A DNA stretch of 64,000 bases from Burkholderiales bacterium (GCA_021287185.1 JAJTAZ010000030.1:57607-121606), one strand, 5' to 3'; numbered from the stretch's first letter, positions 28,243 through 36,777 are shown. Numbers and translations are program-made. The notes: a model not told the origin generated them from the letters alone.

Positions 28243-29439
28243 ATGAATAAAAATTATAGTCCGCAGGATTTTTTTGCTTGTGTACCCAAGGTGTTTTTAA
28301 AGCAATATTTTGACAGTCACAGCGTGATGCGAGATGTGGATTTTGAAAGCGCGGATGATGATTTAACTGAAAAAATCCTTGCCAATTGGGCAGTATTGGA
28401 TGAAGTGCAACGCGATGAAATGGAAACGCATTTTCAAGAAATCCACGCCCTATCCAACGAAAAAGGTATGAACGCGCTGATAGATGAAGCCTTGTTTCAC
28501 GGTGAAGCCCTCAATGATACATTTGATAAAAATGAATTGGTGGGGTTTGAAGCGCGGGCTTTTTGGTCATTTTTAAATCGTGAGTCACTGTGGAAAAATG
28601 CCTTGTCATTGAATTATGCGGATAACTTAACTCATTGGAAAAAGCGCAGTGAGTTGGGCGATTACCCTGCCAAAGTAGATGAGCCAAGTGTTCAGCGTTT
28701 TACGATGGCACTGGGCGAGTATTTCGGCAGTGATTTGTATATGGGAAAAAACTGCCAAGTAGAATGTTTGAAGCGTGTGGTGGATGGCAAAAAATATGAT
28801 TACTTTTTTGCTTATCCTGAGGATTATGCGCGGGTGTATCGTAACTGGGAAAGCGGCAAAACCAAAAATCATGTGCAACGTAAAGTATTGGAAGTGATTT
28901 TTGTTTATTGCCGTGAGCAGCAGTCATTAGATGTGTGGTGTCAGTTTAAATCTGAGGTGGTCAAGGCATTGCAAAAAATCTTTGCCAGCGAAATATTGGG
29001 CATTGATTTACCGAAGCCCGTTAGAGTTAAAAAAGAATATGAATTGGATGCGTTCAAGCAATCCATGCCTAATTTAATTTATGCCCCACAAACAGGTATT
29101 GAGCACATCCGCGTGAATAAGTTGCGTATTATGATGTCGCACAGCAAGGATAAAATCACTTTAGAAGCCAATCCCCATGACGACCCGCAGGCGGTATATA
29201 AACTCTTTGAAAAATTAAAAAATAGTGTCAGTGGTGATGTGATGAATATCACGCAAGTGGGGCTTGTCGCACAATTTGTACCTGCTGAAAATGGCAAGCC
29301 ACAAACGCGCAAATTTTCAATGTCATACCCTGATAGTTGTAGTTTGAAGCATACAGGGCAAGATGCCATATTACGGCAAATGCTCATAGATTCGGGCATA
29401 CAGCCTAAGCCAACAATTAAGAACACTGATAAGCAATGA
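28243..29439 (+). CDS. Hypothetical island protein, 398 aa
   Basis: The protein is soluble, acidic at the N-terminus (FESADDDLTEKIL) and mixed helical. It contains an aromatic cluster (GKKYDYFFAYPEDYARVYRNWESG) and a C-terminal part with KLRIMMSHSKDKITLEANP. No nuclease, ATPase or helix-turn-helix motif was found by eye. AGGAG lies 6-7 nt before the ATG. The gene sits between the zinc-ribbon-like gene and the 277-residue gene with short spacers, so the three are probably cotranscribed. The role is unknown; its position beside the R-M system makes a defence or control role possible, but that is inference. Confidence 0.75.
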   Translation: MNKNYSPQDFFACVPKVFLKQYFDSHSVMRDVDFESADDDLTEKILANWAVLDEVQRDEMETHFQEIHALSNEKGMNALIDEALFHGEALNDTFDKNELVGFEARAFWSFLNRESLWKNALSLNYADNLTHWKKRSELGDYPAKVDEPSVQRFTMALGEYFGSDLYMGKNCQVECLKRVVDGKKYDYFFAYPEDYARVYRNWESGKTKNHVQRKVLEVIFVYCREQQSLDVWCQFKSEVVKALQKIFASEILGIDLPKPVRVKKEYELDAFKQSMPNLIYAPQTGIEHIRVNKLRIMMSHSKDKITLEANPHDDPQAVYKLFEKLKNSVSGDVMNITQVGLVAQFVPAENGKPQTRKFSMSYPDSCSLKHTGQDAILRQMLIDSGIQPKPTIKNTDKQ

Positions 29440-29449
29440 GTGGGCGTGT

Positions 29450-30283
29450 ATGAGTATCACCAGTGTGATTGATTATTTAAGTTTGTTGTTACGGCAATTG
29501 GCTGCCGTAGATGACGATAAATTTTTAATCAGCCATGAGGAGCGTGTTGAAGTCCCTGATGATGTTTGGGCAACGATGGCACAACTCAAAATTGTGCAAC
29601 AGGTTCAATACGCAAAATCCATTATCTGCGATGGGTGTGAGGAAAATTGTGTAAGACCCGTTGTCATTTACCAAGCCAATGCCAAAAGCCCAGCACGGGC
29701 TTTTATCGTTTGTGATGTCCGTGAGGATGGGGGGCGCGTCAATGTTGAATTTGAGCGATTAAATCAATGGCTGATGTCAAAGCGACAATTGGCAGAGATG
29801 GTGCGGGAATTATTAGGAAATTCTACTCAGTCAGTGGCTAAAGATGTGGCATTGTGGCGTTTGGGCATGGTGGATGGAGGCAAACATAAATCACAGGTGT
29901 CTTTGAAATTTGACAGTGATGTGATGGTGTTGGCAGGTGGACATAAAGTACCATTGATGGAGTTATTATCTTTTGAAAAAGATGCGTTGAAAATCGACCT
30001 CAAAAAAATTAAAAAAATGGTCAATGAATCTACGGGATTTTCTGATGATGTTGAAAGTACTAAGGCAAGAAACGCACGGATGTTAAAACGTAAAAATGAA
30101 TTGAAATCCCAAAAAGTTAGAAATTTCAATCAACAAATTGCCAATGAAGAAAATTTATCATTGGCGACGGTCAAAAATGCTATTTCAAGCGCAGAAAAAG
30201 AACAAAATGCGCAATCGACCCCACAATCAAGCAATAAATTCAAAAATATATTTCCAACTCAAAGTAGCCAATCAAAAAATTAA
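29450..30283 (+). CDS. Hypothetical island protein with CDGCEENC motif, 277 aa
   Basis: The N-terminal half carries a cysteine cluster (IICDGCEENCVRPV, about residues 59-72) that could bind a metal. The C-terminal third is strongly basic (ARMLKRKNELKSQKVRNFNQ) and ends in a Ser/Gln/Asn-rich tail. The segment ENLSLATVKNAISSAEK could be a recognition helix. Similar proteins, as recalled, occur on other proteobacterial islands without an assigned function. It starts 10 nt after the 398-residue gene, so the two are probably translated together. Confidence 0.75.
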   Translation: MSITSVIDYLSLLLRQLAAVDDDKFLISHEERVEVPDDVWATMAQLKIVQQVQYAKSIICDGCEENCVRPVVIYQANAKSPARAFIVCDVREDGGRVNVEFERLNQWLMSKRQLAEMVRELLGNSTQSVAKDVALWRLGMVDGGKHKSQVSLKFDSDVMVLAGGHKVPLMELLSFEKDALKIDLKKIKKMVNESTGFSDDVESTKARNARMLKRKNELKSQKVRNFNQQIANEENLSLATVKNAISSAEKEQNAQSTPQSSNKFKNIFPTQSSQSKN

Positions 30284-30357
30284 TCCCACTGTTTATAAGG
30301 CTTATCGCGTGGTCAAGTGGCTACATTGCAGGCTACCCCAGTAGCCAGTGCCCAATG

Positions 30358-30379
30358 ACGTTGTTTTAATCAACAACGT
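30358..30379. promoter_or_regulatory. Inverted repeat upstream of the AlpA-like gene
   Basis: Perfect 8-bp arms (ACGTTGTT and AACAACGT) flank a 6-nt centre, 17 nt before the regulator's ATG. Upstream, GTGGCTAC and GTAGCC form another partial inverted pair near 30317-30346. This is a candidate autoregulatory operator; no T run follows, so termination is unlikely. Confidence 0.45.
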
Positions 30380-30395
30380 ACAGAAAGGTACTTTT

Positions 30396-30659
30396 ATGAC
30401 TACTAAAATTCAACGCTTGCCAATGCTTCAATCTGAAGTGGGCTTATCACGCTCATCGGTGTATGGGCATATCGCTAAAGGCTTGTTACCCAAGCCCATT
30501 CAAATTTCATCCCGTGTAGTCGCTTGGCTGAGTCATGAGACAGACGCAATTATCGCTGCCCGCATTGCGGGTAAATCGGATGATGAGATTCGTGAATTGG
30601 TCATTGAACTGATGAGCCAACGTTCAAAAGTTCAAACACAAATGAATGGGGGTGCGTAA
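30396..30659 (+). CDS. AlpA-family DNA-binding regulator
   Basis: The 87-residue protein has the short MerR/excisionase-type helix-turn-helix of AlpA: LPMLQSEVGLSRSSVYGHIAKGLLPKPI, then VAWLSHETDAIIAARI. AlpA proteins switch on excision or integrase genes of cryptic prophages and islands. ATG 30396 is chosen because AAAGG lies 8-9 nt upstream. Its stop overlaps the next start (TAATG). It is probably the island's excision regulator. Confidence 0.88.
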   Translation: MTTKIQRLPMLQSEVGLSRSSVYGHIAKGLLPKPIQISSRVVAWLSHETDAIIAARIAGKSDDEIRELVIELMSQRSKVQTQMNGGA

Positions 30660-31054
30660 TGAATCAGCACCTTTTGACCCACGCCCCTATCATTCCAAAT
30701 GAAAGCCCCTCAATCGCGCCAACGAATGAGGGGGTAGAAAACTGTATTCCTGAGCAAGCAATACAGCCACATCATATCGCAAATAACGCCACGATTAAAG
30801 ACATGAGTAATAACTCTACAAAGGCACAGCGTGCGCGATTATTGGCATATCTGCGATTGCACGGTTCGATTACCACTGCCCACGCCCGTGAGCATTTAAA
30901 TATCTATGACCCACGGGTGCGCAAATGCGAATTGGTTAAACAAGGTTACAACATTGTAATGACTTGGGTCACGGCGGTTACTGCACAGGGTTATGTGCAT
31001 AAGGTGGGTTTGTACACCTTGATTGAGCCTGAAAATGTGGAGGAGCAATCATGA
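30659..31054 (+). CDS. Helix-turn-helix domain protein
   Basis: The 131-residue protein has a disordered N-terminal half. The C-terminal domain KAQRARLLAYLRLHGSITTAHAREHLNIYDPRVRKCELVKQ has the look of the HTH_39-type winged helix found in phage and island proteins. It starts in a TAATG overlap with the AlpA-like gene and ends in an ATGA overlap with the next small gene, so the set is one operon. Its DNA target is unknown. Confidence 0.75.
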   Translation: MNQHLLTHAPIIPNESPSIAPTNEGVENCIPEQAIQPHHIANNATIKDMSNNSTKAQRARLLAYLRLHGSITTAHAREHLNIYDPRVRKCELVKQGYNIVMTWVTAVTAQGYVHKVGLYTLIEPENVEEQS

Positions 31055-31206
31055 GTACGTCTAATTGGTTGTGCGAGTTGGAATGTTTGTGTATCCGCTA
31101 TTCTGAGTTGGGCGTGGTGCATGATTTGGGTGAGATGAGTGACATTGAAAAATGGGGCTTGTATCGGTTTTTGAAACGCTATGGAATCATTCATGGAACC
31201 GACTAA
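31051..31206 (+). CDS. Small coupled protein, 51 aa
   Basis: This short frame (MSTSNWLCELECLCIRYSEL to GIIHGTD) is supported by a GGAGG ribosome binding site 7 nt upstream and an ATGA overlap with the stop of the HTH gene. It overlaps the start of the next gene by 26 nt. Three cysteines and an acidic middle are the only visible traits. The function is unknown. Confidence 0.6.
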   Translation: MSTSNWLCELECLCIRYSELGVVHDLGEMSDIEKWGLYRFLKRYGIIHGTD

Positions 31207-31642
31207 GACACGGTACAAGAAAGGCAATCATGGGCGGGATGGTGGGCAGTTTGCCGCTATCCCACACAATGTGCTCAATAGTCATGCGTATTTGAGTTTG
31301 GGCGCGTATGCGGTCAAATTGCTCATTGATATGTTGGTGCAGTTTCGTGGCTCAAATAATGGCGATTTATGCGCATCATTCAGTGTGATGCAAAAGCGTG
31401 GTTGGAAGTCAAAAGAGACTTTGCACAATGCAAAAAAAGAGTTGATTGAAGCCTGTCTCATCGTTGAAACCCGTAAGGGTATGCGCCCAAATAAAGCGAG
31501 TTTGTACGCAGTGACGTGGCATCCATTGGATACCTGCGGCGGCAAGTTGGATATGTCACCGCAAGCATTTCCACGCGGCGGATACAAGCAATATCAGCCA
31601 ACCGCACCACCCGAAAACATTGTGAAAAAACGCGAGCCTTAG
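31181..31642 (+). CDS. Winged-helix-like island protein
   Basis: The 153-residue protein contains FAAIPHNVLNSHAYLSLGAYAVKLLIDMLVQF, then SFSVMQKRGWKSKETLHNAKKELIEACLI, a pattern like replication-initiator or regulator winged helices on small elements. The start may be ATG 31181 or ATG 31196. Its stop codon touches the first of four 17-bp palindromes, which makes it a candidate protein for binding them. That link is inference from position only. Confidence 0.65.
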   Translation: MESFMEPTKTRYKKGNHGRDGGQFAAIPHNVLNSHAYLSLGAYAVKLLIDMLVQFRGSNNGDLCASFSVMQKRGWKSKETLHNAKKELIEACLIVETRKGMRPNKASLYAVTWHPLDTCGGKLDMSPQAFPRGGYKQYQPTAPPENIVKKREP

Positions 31643-31775
31643 TACGGTAGCCGTACTCAAAGACTTATTTTAGGTACGGGATTCGTACCAATAGCATTAA
31701 AAGGTGAGGTTATTGGTACGGCAATCGTATCTATCAAGGCTGGTTTTCATGACCTGCTGGTACGGTAGCCGTACA
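31641..31775. repeat. Four copies of a 17-bp palindrome GTACGGnAnnCGTAC
   Basis: Imperfect palindromes of the form (G/A)GTACGGnAnnCGTA(C/T)n occur at 31641-31657, 31673-31689, 31715-31731 and 31759-31775, all in one intergenic region of 190 nt. The spacing is 32, 42 and 44 nt. The first and last share the core TACGGTAGCCGTAC. They could be iterons of a cryptic origin, a relaxase or partition site, or operators for a dimeric regulator. Confidence 0.8.
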
Positions 31776-31832
31776 CCTCTATAGAATTACCATATACACA
31801 GCGCAATGCGCGGATAAGTAAGGATAGTCAAG

Positions 31833-32510
31833 ATGAATAAACCCAAGAAACAAACTCAGGCAGAGAAAAACGCTCAAGCCAAACAAGAATTGGATAAGCG
31901 TAAAAATCGAGATTCTGCTTTTGTAAGCAGTGCAGCCATTGCCAACGCGGCAATTACTGAAACATTTGGCAAGGATTTATTTCCTGATGTGGATGTTTTG
32001 GCAATCACTGAGAATCTCAATAAAAGCGTGGAAATGGTACATGATGGTGACTTGAAAGAATTGGAGGCAATGTTAGTGGGTCAAGCCAAAGCACTACAAG
32101 TGATGTTTGCAAGTTTAGCAAGACGTGCCAGTGCTCAACAATATCTAAAATATTATTCAACGTACATGAATTTAGCACTCAAGACACAATCCCAAAGCCG
32201 CGCCACCATCCAAGCCATTGTAGAACTGAAATACCCGCGTCAAGTTGTGGTGACTCAGCAAGCAAATTTTAGTGCAGGACACCAACAGGTCAACAATGGT
32301 GCAACACAAAGAAATCTTGATAGCAATACACACGTGCCCACGCACGCGGGAAAAAATCAAAATGAACCAAACAAACTAATGGAATCACATCATGAAAACA
32401 TCATCGAAGCACAAACCAAACGGCTGGACACCCGAACGACGGGCACAGCAATCAACAGCAATACACCGCTGGAAACCGTGGCAAAAGTCCACAGGGGCAA
32501 AAACACCTGA
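31833..32510 (+). CDS. Conserved island/phage-type protein of unknown function, 225 aa
   Basis: The protein starts with a Lys/Gln-rich tail. Its central helical region (ITENLNKSVEMVHDGDLKELEAMLVGQAKALQVMFASLARRA) and the KTQSQSRATIQAIVELKYPRQ segment followed by AGHQQVNNG resemble a family often found on proteobacterial prophages and islands beside the next gene. No function is established. The ATG lies 57 nt after the last palindrome. The last 119 nt overlap the next gene in a different frame. Confidence 0.7.
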   Translation: MNKPKKQTQAEKNAQAKQELDKRKNRDSAFVSSAAIANAAITETFGKDLFPDVDVLAITENLNKSVEMVHDGDLKELEAMLVGQAKALQVMFASLARRASAQQYLKYYSTYMNLALKTQSQSRATIQAIVELKYPRQVVVTQQANFSAGHQQVNNGATQRNLDSNTHVPTHAGKNQNEPNKLMESHHENIIEAQTKRLDTRTTGTAINSNTPLETVAKVHRGKNT

Positions 32511-32622
32511 GGGGAAAAACATAGTGTCACAGAACGCTTTTAAGGGTGGCATGAAAGCGCAGTTAAAAGAATTTCGTCAAATTTTGCGCGAGCAGAAAGA
32601 GTTGTTGGAAAAATTAAGATAA
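32392..32622 (+). CDS. Small conserved island protein (GWTPERRAxQ family), 76 aa
   Basis: The start MKTSSKHKPNGWTPERRAQQ is followed by IHRWKPWQKSTGAKTPEGK. This recurs, from memory, in short proteins paired with the preceding gene on islands. It is basic and lacks membrane segments. It begins inside the 225-residue gene and overlaps it by 119 nt in another frame. It is the last gene before the right arm repeat and attR. Confidence 0.65.
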   Translation: MKTSSKHKPNGWTPERRAQQSTAIHRWKPWQKSTGAKTPEGKNIVSQNAFKGGMKAQLKEFRQILREQKELLEKLR

Positions 32623-32641
32623 ATACCTTTCAAAGGATTGC

Positions 32642-32671
32642 TTGCGGTGGGGGCAAAAGTGGGGGCAATTT
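32642..32671 (+). repeat. Integrase arm-type site, right copy
   Basis: This is identical over 30 bp to 19935-19964 and in the same orientation, again with two GTGGGGGCAA units. It lies 63 nt inside the attR core. Confidence 0.6.
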
Positions 32672-32694
32672 GCCAGTTTTTAAAAAGCAAGAAA

Positions 32695-32727
32695 AAAGGG
32701 TTTACAGTCAAAAACTGTAAACCCTTT
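32695..32727 (-). terminator. Terminator supplied by the island behind tRNA-Pro
   Basis: A 13-bp perfect stem (AAAGGGTTTACAG) with a TCAAAAA loop lies directly behind the tRNA 3' end on the minus strand. It resembles the hairpin at 19712-19746 but differs in several paired bases, so it came with the element and gives the rebuilt tRNA gene a new terminator. Confidence 0.75.
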
Positions 32728-32734
32728 ATTTTAC

Positions 32735-32814
<80 letters not shown>

Positions 32815-32946
32815 GCCGACATTATATCGGGATTTGTGCTGTAAAGCAAAGCGCTACGCTTTATAATGTTGGCTGTGAATGTGGACTCCACACGGAGTTT
32901 TAATTAACACATTGATTTTTCAGTGTTTTTAGATGGTTTGAGGAAT

Positions 32947-33723
32947 ATGACGCGAATTTTGGTGAGCAACGACGACGGTTATCATGCCCCTGGGATTGAG
33001 GCTTTGTACGAGGCCATTAAGGATTTAGGGGATGTGGTGGTGGTTGCACCCGATCAAAATCGTTCAGGTGCATCCAATTCTTTGACATTGAGTCATCCAT
33101 TGTCGGTGCGCCAGACTTCCAATGGCTTTTATTCGGTCACAGGCACACCCACAGATTGCGTGCATTTGGCGGCAACAGGCTTGTTTGATGTGAAGCCAGA
33201 CATTGTGGTCTCTGGTATTAACAACGGTCAAAACATGGGGGACGATACCTTGTATTCGGGTACGGTGGCCGCAGCGATGGAGGGCTTTATGCTTGGTGTG
33301 CCATCCATTGCGTTCTCTCAGGTTGAGCGTGGTTGGGCGCACATTGAGGACGCGGCACAGGTGGCGCGCGTAATTGTGCAACAGGTGTTGGCGATGAATG
33401 TGCGTCGAGCCATGCTGTGGAATGTGAATATTCCGAATTTGCCCATTGAGCAGTTGAATCGCTTGGAGGTGACGCGTTTGGGTCGCCGTCATTGGGCGCA
33501 AGATTTGCATCGGGTGCACAATCCGCGTGGTGAAACAATGTATTGGATTGGCGCGGCGGGTGAGGTCAAGGATGGTGAGTCAGGTACAGATTTTCATGCG
33601 GTGGCCAGTGGTGCGGTGTCGCTCACGCCATTGCAAGTGGATATGACGGGTTTTAATGAAATGACGCAGGTACGTGAGTGGTTCAATGCGGTGGCGTTGA
33701 ATCCCCACATTTCGCCGACATAG
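32947..33723 (+). CDS. surE: 5'/3'-nucleotidase SurE
   Basis: SurE removes phosphate from nucleoside monophosphates and is linked to stationary-phase survival. The metal-site motif [13 protein letters not shown] is at the N-terminus, followed by [17 protein letters not shown] and [25 protein letters not shown] 32947 has GAGGA close upstream. It heads the surE-pcm-nlpD-rlmD run, with 1 nt to the next start. Confidence 0.96.
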   Translation: MTRILVSNDDGYHAPGIEALYEAIKDLGDVVVVAPDQNRSGASNSLTLSHPLSVRQTSNGFYSVTGTPTDCVHLAATGLFDVKPDIVVSGINNGQNMGDDTLYSGTVAAAMEGFMLGVPSIAFSQVERGWAHIEDAAQVARVIVQQVLAMNVRRAMLWNVNIPNLPIEQLNRLEVTRLGRRHWAQDLHRVHNPRGETMYWIGAAGEVKDGESGTDFHAVASGAVSLTPLQVDMTGFNEMTQVREWFNAVALNPHISPT

Positions 33724-33724
33724 G

Positions 33725-34582
33725 ATGTTCATGCAAAAGATGAAACCCAAGTTTGAGCATTTGAGTCAAGTGCAACGGACTTTGCAAGCAGCGCAGGACG
33801 AGGTGGTGCAAAAACCGCCGATTTCCTTTGCGCCCAAGCAAGCGCGTCCATTGTATTCAATTGCGCAAGAAGGTACGTTGAAAAACATGGCGAATGATTG
33901 GCGTGCGCATCCTGAGATTTTGACCAAGTCACGTGCGTTGATGGTGGACGCATTGCGTCATTTAAAACTAAGTGATGAAGTGGTATTGGCGGCCATGGCG
34001 CGCGTGCCACGTCATGTGTTTGTGGATGAAGCGTTTTACTTTAGGGCGTATGACGACGATGCCTTGCCGATTGGTCATCAGCAGACCATTTCGCACCCAT
34101 CGACTGTGGCGCGGATGTTGAGTTTGATGCGCATGGGGGCCGAGCGTTTGGGTGGCTCGTGTCATCGGGTATTGGAGATTGGCTCAGGTTGTGGCTACCA
34201 AGCCGCTGTGTTAGCATGTTTCGTACCTGAGGTGCACAGCATTGAGCGTATTGAGCCCTTGTACCATTTGGCAAAGATAAATTTGAGCAAGGTTCAAGGG
34301 GTTTTGCCATACCAACCAATGATTCGCTTTGGCGATGGTTTGTTGGGCTGGCCCGAGGTAGGTGGGTTCGATGGTATTGTCTTGGCTGCGGCTGGGATGT
34401 CCATACCACAAGGATTATTGGAACAGTTGCGCGTGGGCGGGGTCTTGGTCGCGCCCTTGGTGGTCAACGAAAAAGGCGCGCAACAATTGGTGCGGGTGAT
34501 TCGAGTCTCTTTGCGTGAATGGCAAACAGAGCACTTGGACGCAGTGCATTTTGTGCCCTTGTTGGGTGGCACACGAAGTTAA
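33725..34582 (+). CDS. pcm: Protein-L-isoaspartate O-methyltransferase
   Basis: The enzyme repairs isoaspartyl residues in aged proteins by SAM-dependent methylation. Motif I is VLEIGSGCGYQAAVLA (about residue 150), preceded by the family segment AMARVPRHVFVDEAF and PIGHQQTISHPSTVARM. At 285 residues it has an N-terminal extension of about 65 residues relative to E. coli Pcm, which is common in Burkholderiales. Several in-frame ATGs (33725, 33731, 33740) are possible starts. Confidence 0.94.
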   Translation: MFMQKMKPKFEHLSQVQRTLQAAQDEVVQKPPISFAPKQARPLYSIAQEGTLKNMANDWRAHPEILTKSRALMVDALRHLKLSDEVVLAAMARVPRHVFVDEAFYFRAYDDDALPIGHQQTISHPSTVARMLSLMRMGAERLGGSCHRVLEIGSGCGYQAAVLACFVPEVHSIERIEPLYHLAKINLSKVQGVLPYQPMIRFGDGLLGWPEVGGFDGIVLAAAGMSIPQGLLEQLRVGGVLVAPLVVNEKGAQQLVRVIRVSLREWQTEHLDAVHFVPLLGGTRS

Positions 34583-34592
34583 GGAGTTTGAA

Positions 34593-35330
34593 ATGTTTTT
34601 AAATCGTTGGTGGGTGAAGTTGGGTTTGGTGATTTGTTTGGGTGCGACCATGTCTGCCTGTGTGACCACGCCGAGCAATGTGACAAAATCGCGTAAAGCA
34701 GATGCGCAAGGCATGTATCGAGTGAGATCAGGCGATACGCTGAGTTTGATTGCGCAAGCCAATGGCGTGAGTTATGCCGATATTATGGCGTGGAATGGCT
34801 TGACCAATCCGAATTACCTTGAGGTTGGCTGGGTTTTGCGCGTCAAACCCAATGCCAAAAACAGCCCTTCGTTGGGTGGCACAAGCAATGTTGCTGTTGG
34901 GCCGAAACCAACGCAGACCACGGTGACTGACCCTGAAATCAAGAGCAATACGGTGATTGCCAATACTGTGAATTGGATTTGGCCGCACAGTGGTTCAGTG
35001 GTGCGCAATTTCGATGGCAATTTGACCAAAGGGATTGTGTTTGGTGGCGACAAAGGCTCGCCTGTGCTGGCAGCGTCTGCAGGTGAGGTGATTTATGCGG
35101 GCAATAGTTTGCGCGGTTACGGCAATATGGTGGTGATACGCCACAACGATACTTGGAGCAGTGTGTATGCCAATAATCAAACGTTGTTGGTCACCCAAGG
35201 TCAACGGGTCGCAGCAGGGGATAAAATTGCCACCATGGGCAACACCGATGCCTCACGCGTGCAATTGTATTTTGAGGTGCGCCAAAATGCCAAACCGATT
35301 GATCCGATGCGGGTTTTGCCCAAACGTTGA
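34593..35330 (+). CDS. nlpD: NlpD-like LysM/M23 lipoprotein, probably an amidase activator
   Basis: The signal peptide ends in the lipobox ATMSAC, so the mature protein is lipid-anchored. A LysM domain follows (YRVRSGDTLSLIAQANGVSYADIMAWNGL), then a C-terminal M23 domain (GGDKGSPVLAASAGEVIYAGNSLRGYGN). The usual metal-binding histidines are replaced: YANN stands where YAHN is expected, and LYFEVR where LHFEVR is expected. It is therefore catalytically dead, as in E. coli NlpD, which activates amidase AmiC. ATG 34593 has AAGGAG 6 nt upstream. Confidence 0.92.
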   Translation: MFLNRWWVKLGLVICLGATMSACVTTPSNVTKSRKADAQGMYRVRSGDTLSLIAQANGVSYADIMAWNGLTNPNYLEVGWVLRVKPNAKNSPSLGGTSNVAVGPKPTQTTVTDPEIKSNTVIANTVNWIWPHSGSVVRNFDGNLTKGIVFGGDKGSPVLAASAGEVIYAGNSLRGYGNMVVIRHNDTWSSVYANNQTLLVTQGQRVAAGDKIATMGNTDASRVQLYFEVRQNAKPIDPMRVLPKR

Positions 35331-35412
35331 TTGAGTCGTTGGGATATGGTTGAGGTGAGGGCGCGACTGAGTGTGGTTGCTGATGCCCAGTAAAAATAGT
35401 TTTAGGAAAGCC

Positions 35413-36777
35413 ATGCGCAAGCGCAGATTAAGAAAAGAACAAGGTTTACTCAAACCAATGATTCGTCCAGTGGATACTTACGAGATAGAATCTTTGGGCA
35501 TTGAAGGGCGTGGGATTGCCCACCGTGATGGCAAGGTGGCGTTTGTCGAGGGCGCATTGCCTTTTGAAACGGTGCGTGCTGAGTTAATGGGCGGTAAAAA
35601 AAATTACGATATCGCCCGTACCACCGAAGTGCTGCGTGCCTCACCGTCACGGGTTCAGGCGGAATGCCCCTATTTCGGGGTGTGTGGCGGTTGTGCCATG
35701 CAACACCTACACCCGCGCTCACAAGTGGCGATTAAGCAACGGGTGTTGGAAGACAACCTCCAAAGGATTGGTCGGGTGAAACCCGAATCCATGTTGCGCC
35801 CGATTATGGGGCCGACGTGGGGCTACCGCTATCGTGCGCGCATGTCGGCGCGTTATGTCGAGAAAAAAGGCGGTGTGCTGATTGGCTTTCACGAAAAACA
35901 CACACGATTTCTCGTTGATATGACTTCGTGCAAAATCCTACCGCCCCATGTGTCCAATGCCTTACCCGCATTGCGCGAATTGGTCGGTAGCCTGAGTATA
36001 CGCGACAAAATGCCGCAGATTGAGGTGGCGGTGGGTCAAGCGAACACAGTTTTGGTGTTCCGTAATATGGAAGCCTTGACCGCGCAAGATGAGGCGTTAT
36101 TGCGTGCGTTTTCAGACGCACACCAGTTTGATATTTGGTTGCAACCCAAAGGGCCCGATACCGTTCAACCGTTTTACCCCACGACTGAAAATCTGTATTA
36201 CGATTTGCCCGAATTTGGCGTGCGCATGCCGTATCGACCGACCGATTTTACGCAGGTGAATTTTCACATCAATCGAGTGTTGGTTGGGCGGGCGGTGCGT
36301 TTGTTGGATGTGCAGTCGAACGAGCGCGTGGCGGATTTTTTCTGCGGTCTGGGTAACTTTACGCTGCCTTTGGCAACCCGCGCAGCCTACGTCATTGGCG
36401 TGGAAGGCTCGACGCAATTGAATCAGCGTGCTTTGCAAAATGCCGTGGTCAATCAGCTCGAGCATAAAACCGAATTTCATTGTCAAAACCTATTTGAAGC
36501 CACCGCTGATGGTCTGCGTGCTTTGGGTCAAATCGATAAATACCTTGTTGATCCACCGCGCGAGGGTGCAGATGCGCTGTGCAAAGCCTTGGCTGAATTG
36601 ACACCCAATGAACGCCCGACGCGCATTGTCTATGTGTCGTGCAACCCAAGCACCTTGGCGCGCGATGCCGACACCTTGGTCAACACCGTTGGTTATCGAT
36701 TGGTCAGCGCGGGCGTGGTCAATATGTTTCCACACACCGCGCATGTTGAATCCATCGCAGTGTTTGAGAAAGTTTGA
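35413..36777 (+). CDS. rlmD: 23S rRNA (uracil-1939-C5)-methyltransferase RlmD
   Basis: The enzyme methylates U1939 in 23S rRNA and carries a [4Fe-4S] cluster. An N-terminal TRAM-like region (YEIESLGIEGRGIAHRDGKVAFVEGALP) is followed by the cluster cysteines in CPYFGVCGGCAMQH and a later Cys in MTSCKIL. The SAM motif is VADFFCGLGNFTLPLA, and the catalytic region is YVSCNPSTLARD. ATG 35413, after AGGAAAG, is preferred; ATG 35383 is also in frame. In related bacteria rpoS normally lies between nlpD and this gene. Confidence 0.94.
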   Translation: MRKRRLRKEQGLLKPMIRPVDTYEIESLGIEGRGIAHRDGKVAFVEGALPFETVRAELMGGKKNYDIARTTEVLRASPSRVQAECPYFGVCGGCAMQHLHPRSQVAIKQRVLEDNLQRIGRVKPESMLRPIMGPTWGYRYRARMSARYVEKKGGVLIGFHEKHTRFLVDMTSCKILPPHVSNALPALRELVGSLSIRDKMPQIEVAVGQANTVLVFRNMEALTAQDEALLRAFSDAHQFDIWLQPKGPDTVQPFYPTTENLYYDLPEFGVRMPYRPTDFTQVNFHINRVLVGRAVRLLDVQSNERVADFFCGLGNFTLPLATRAAYVIGVEGSTQLNQRALQNAVVNQLEHKTEFHCQNLFEATADGLRALGQIDKYLVDPPREGADALCKALAELTPNERPTRIVYVSCNPSTLARDADTLVNTVGYRLVSAGVVNMFPHTAHVESIAVFEKV

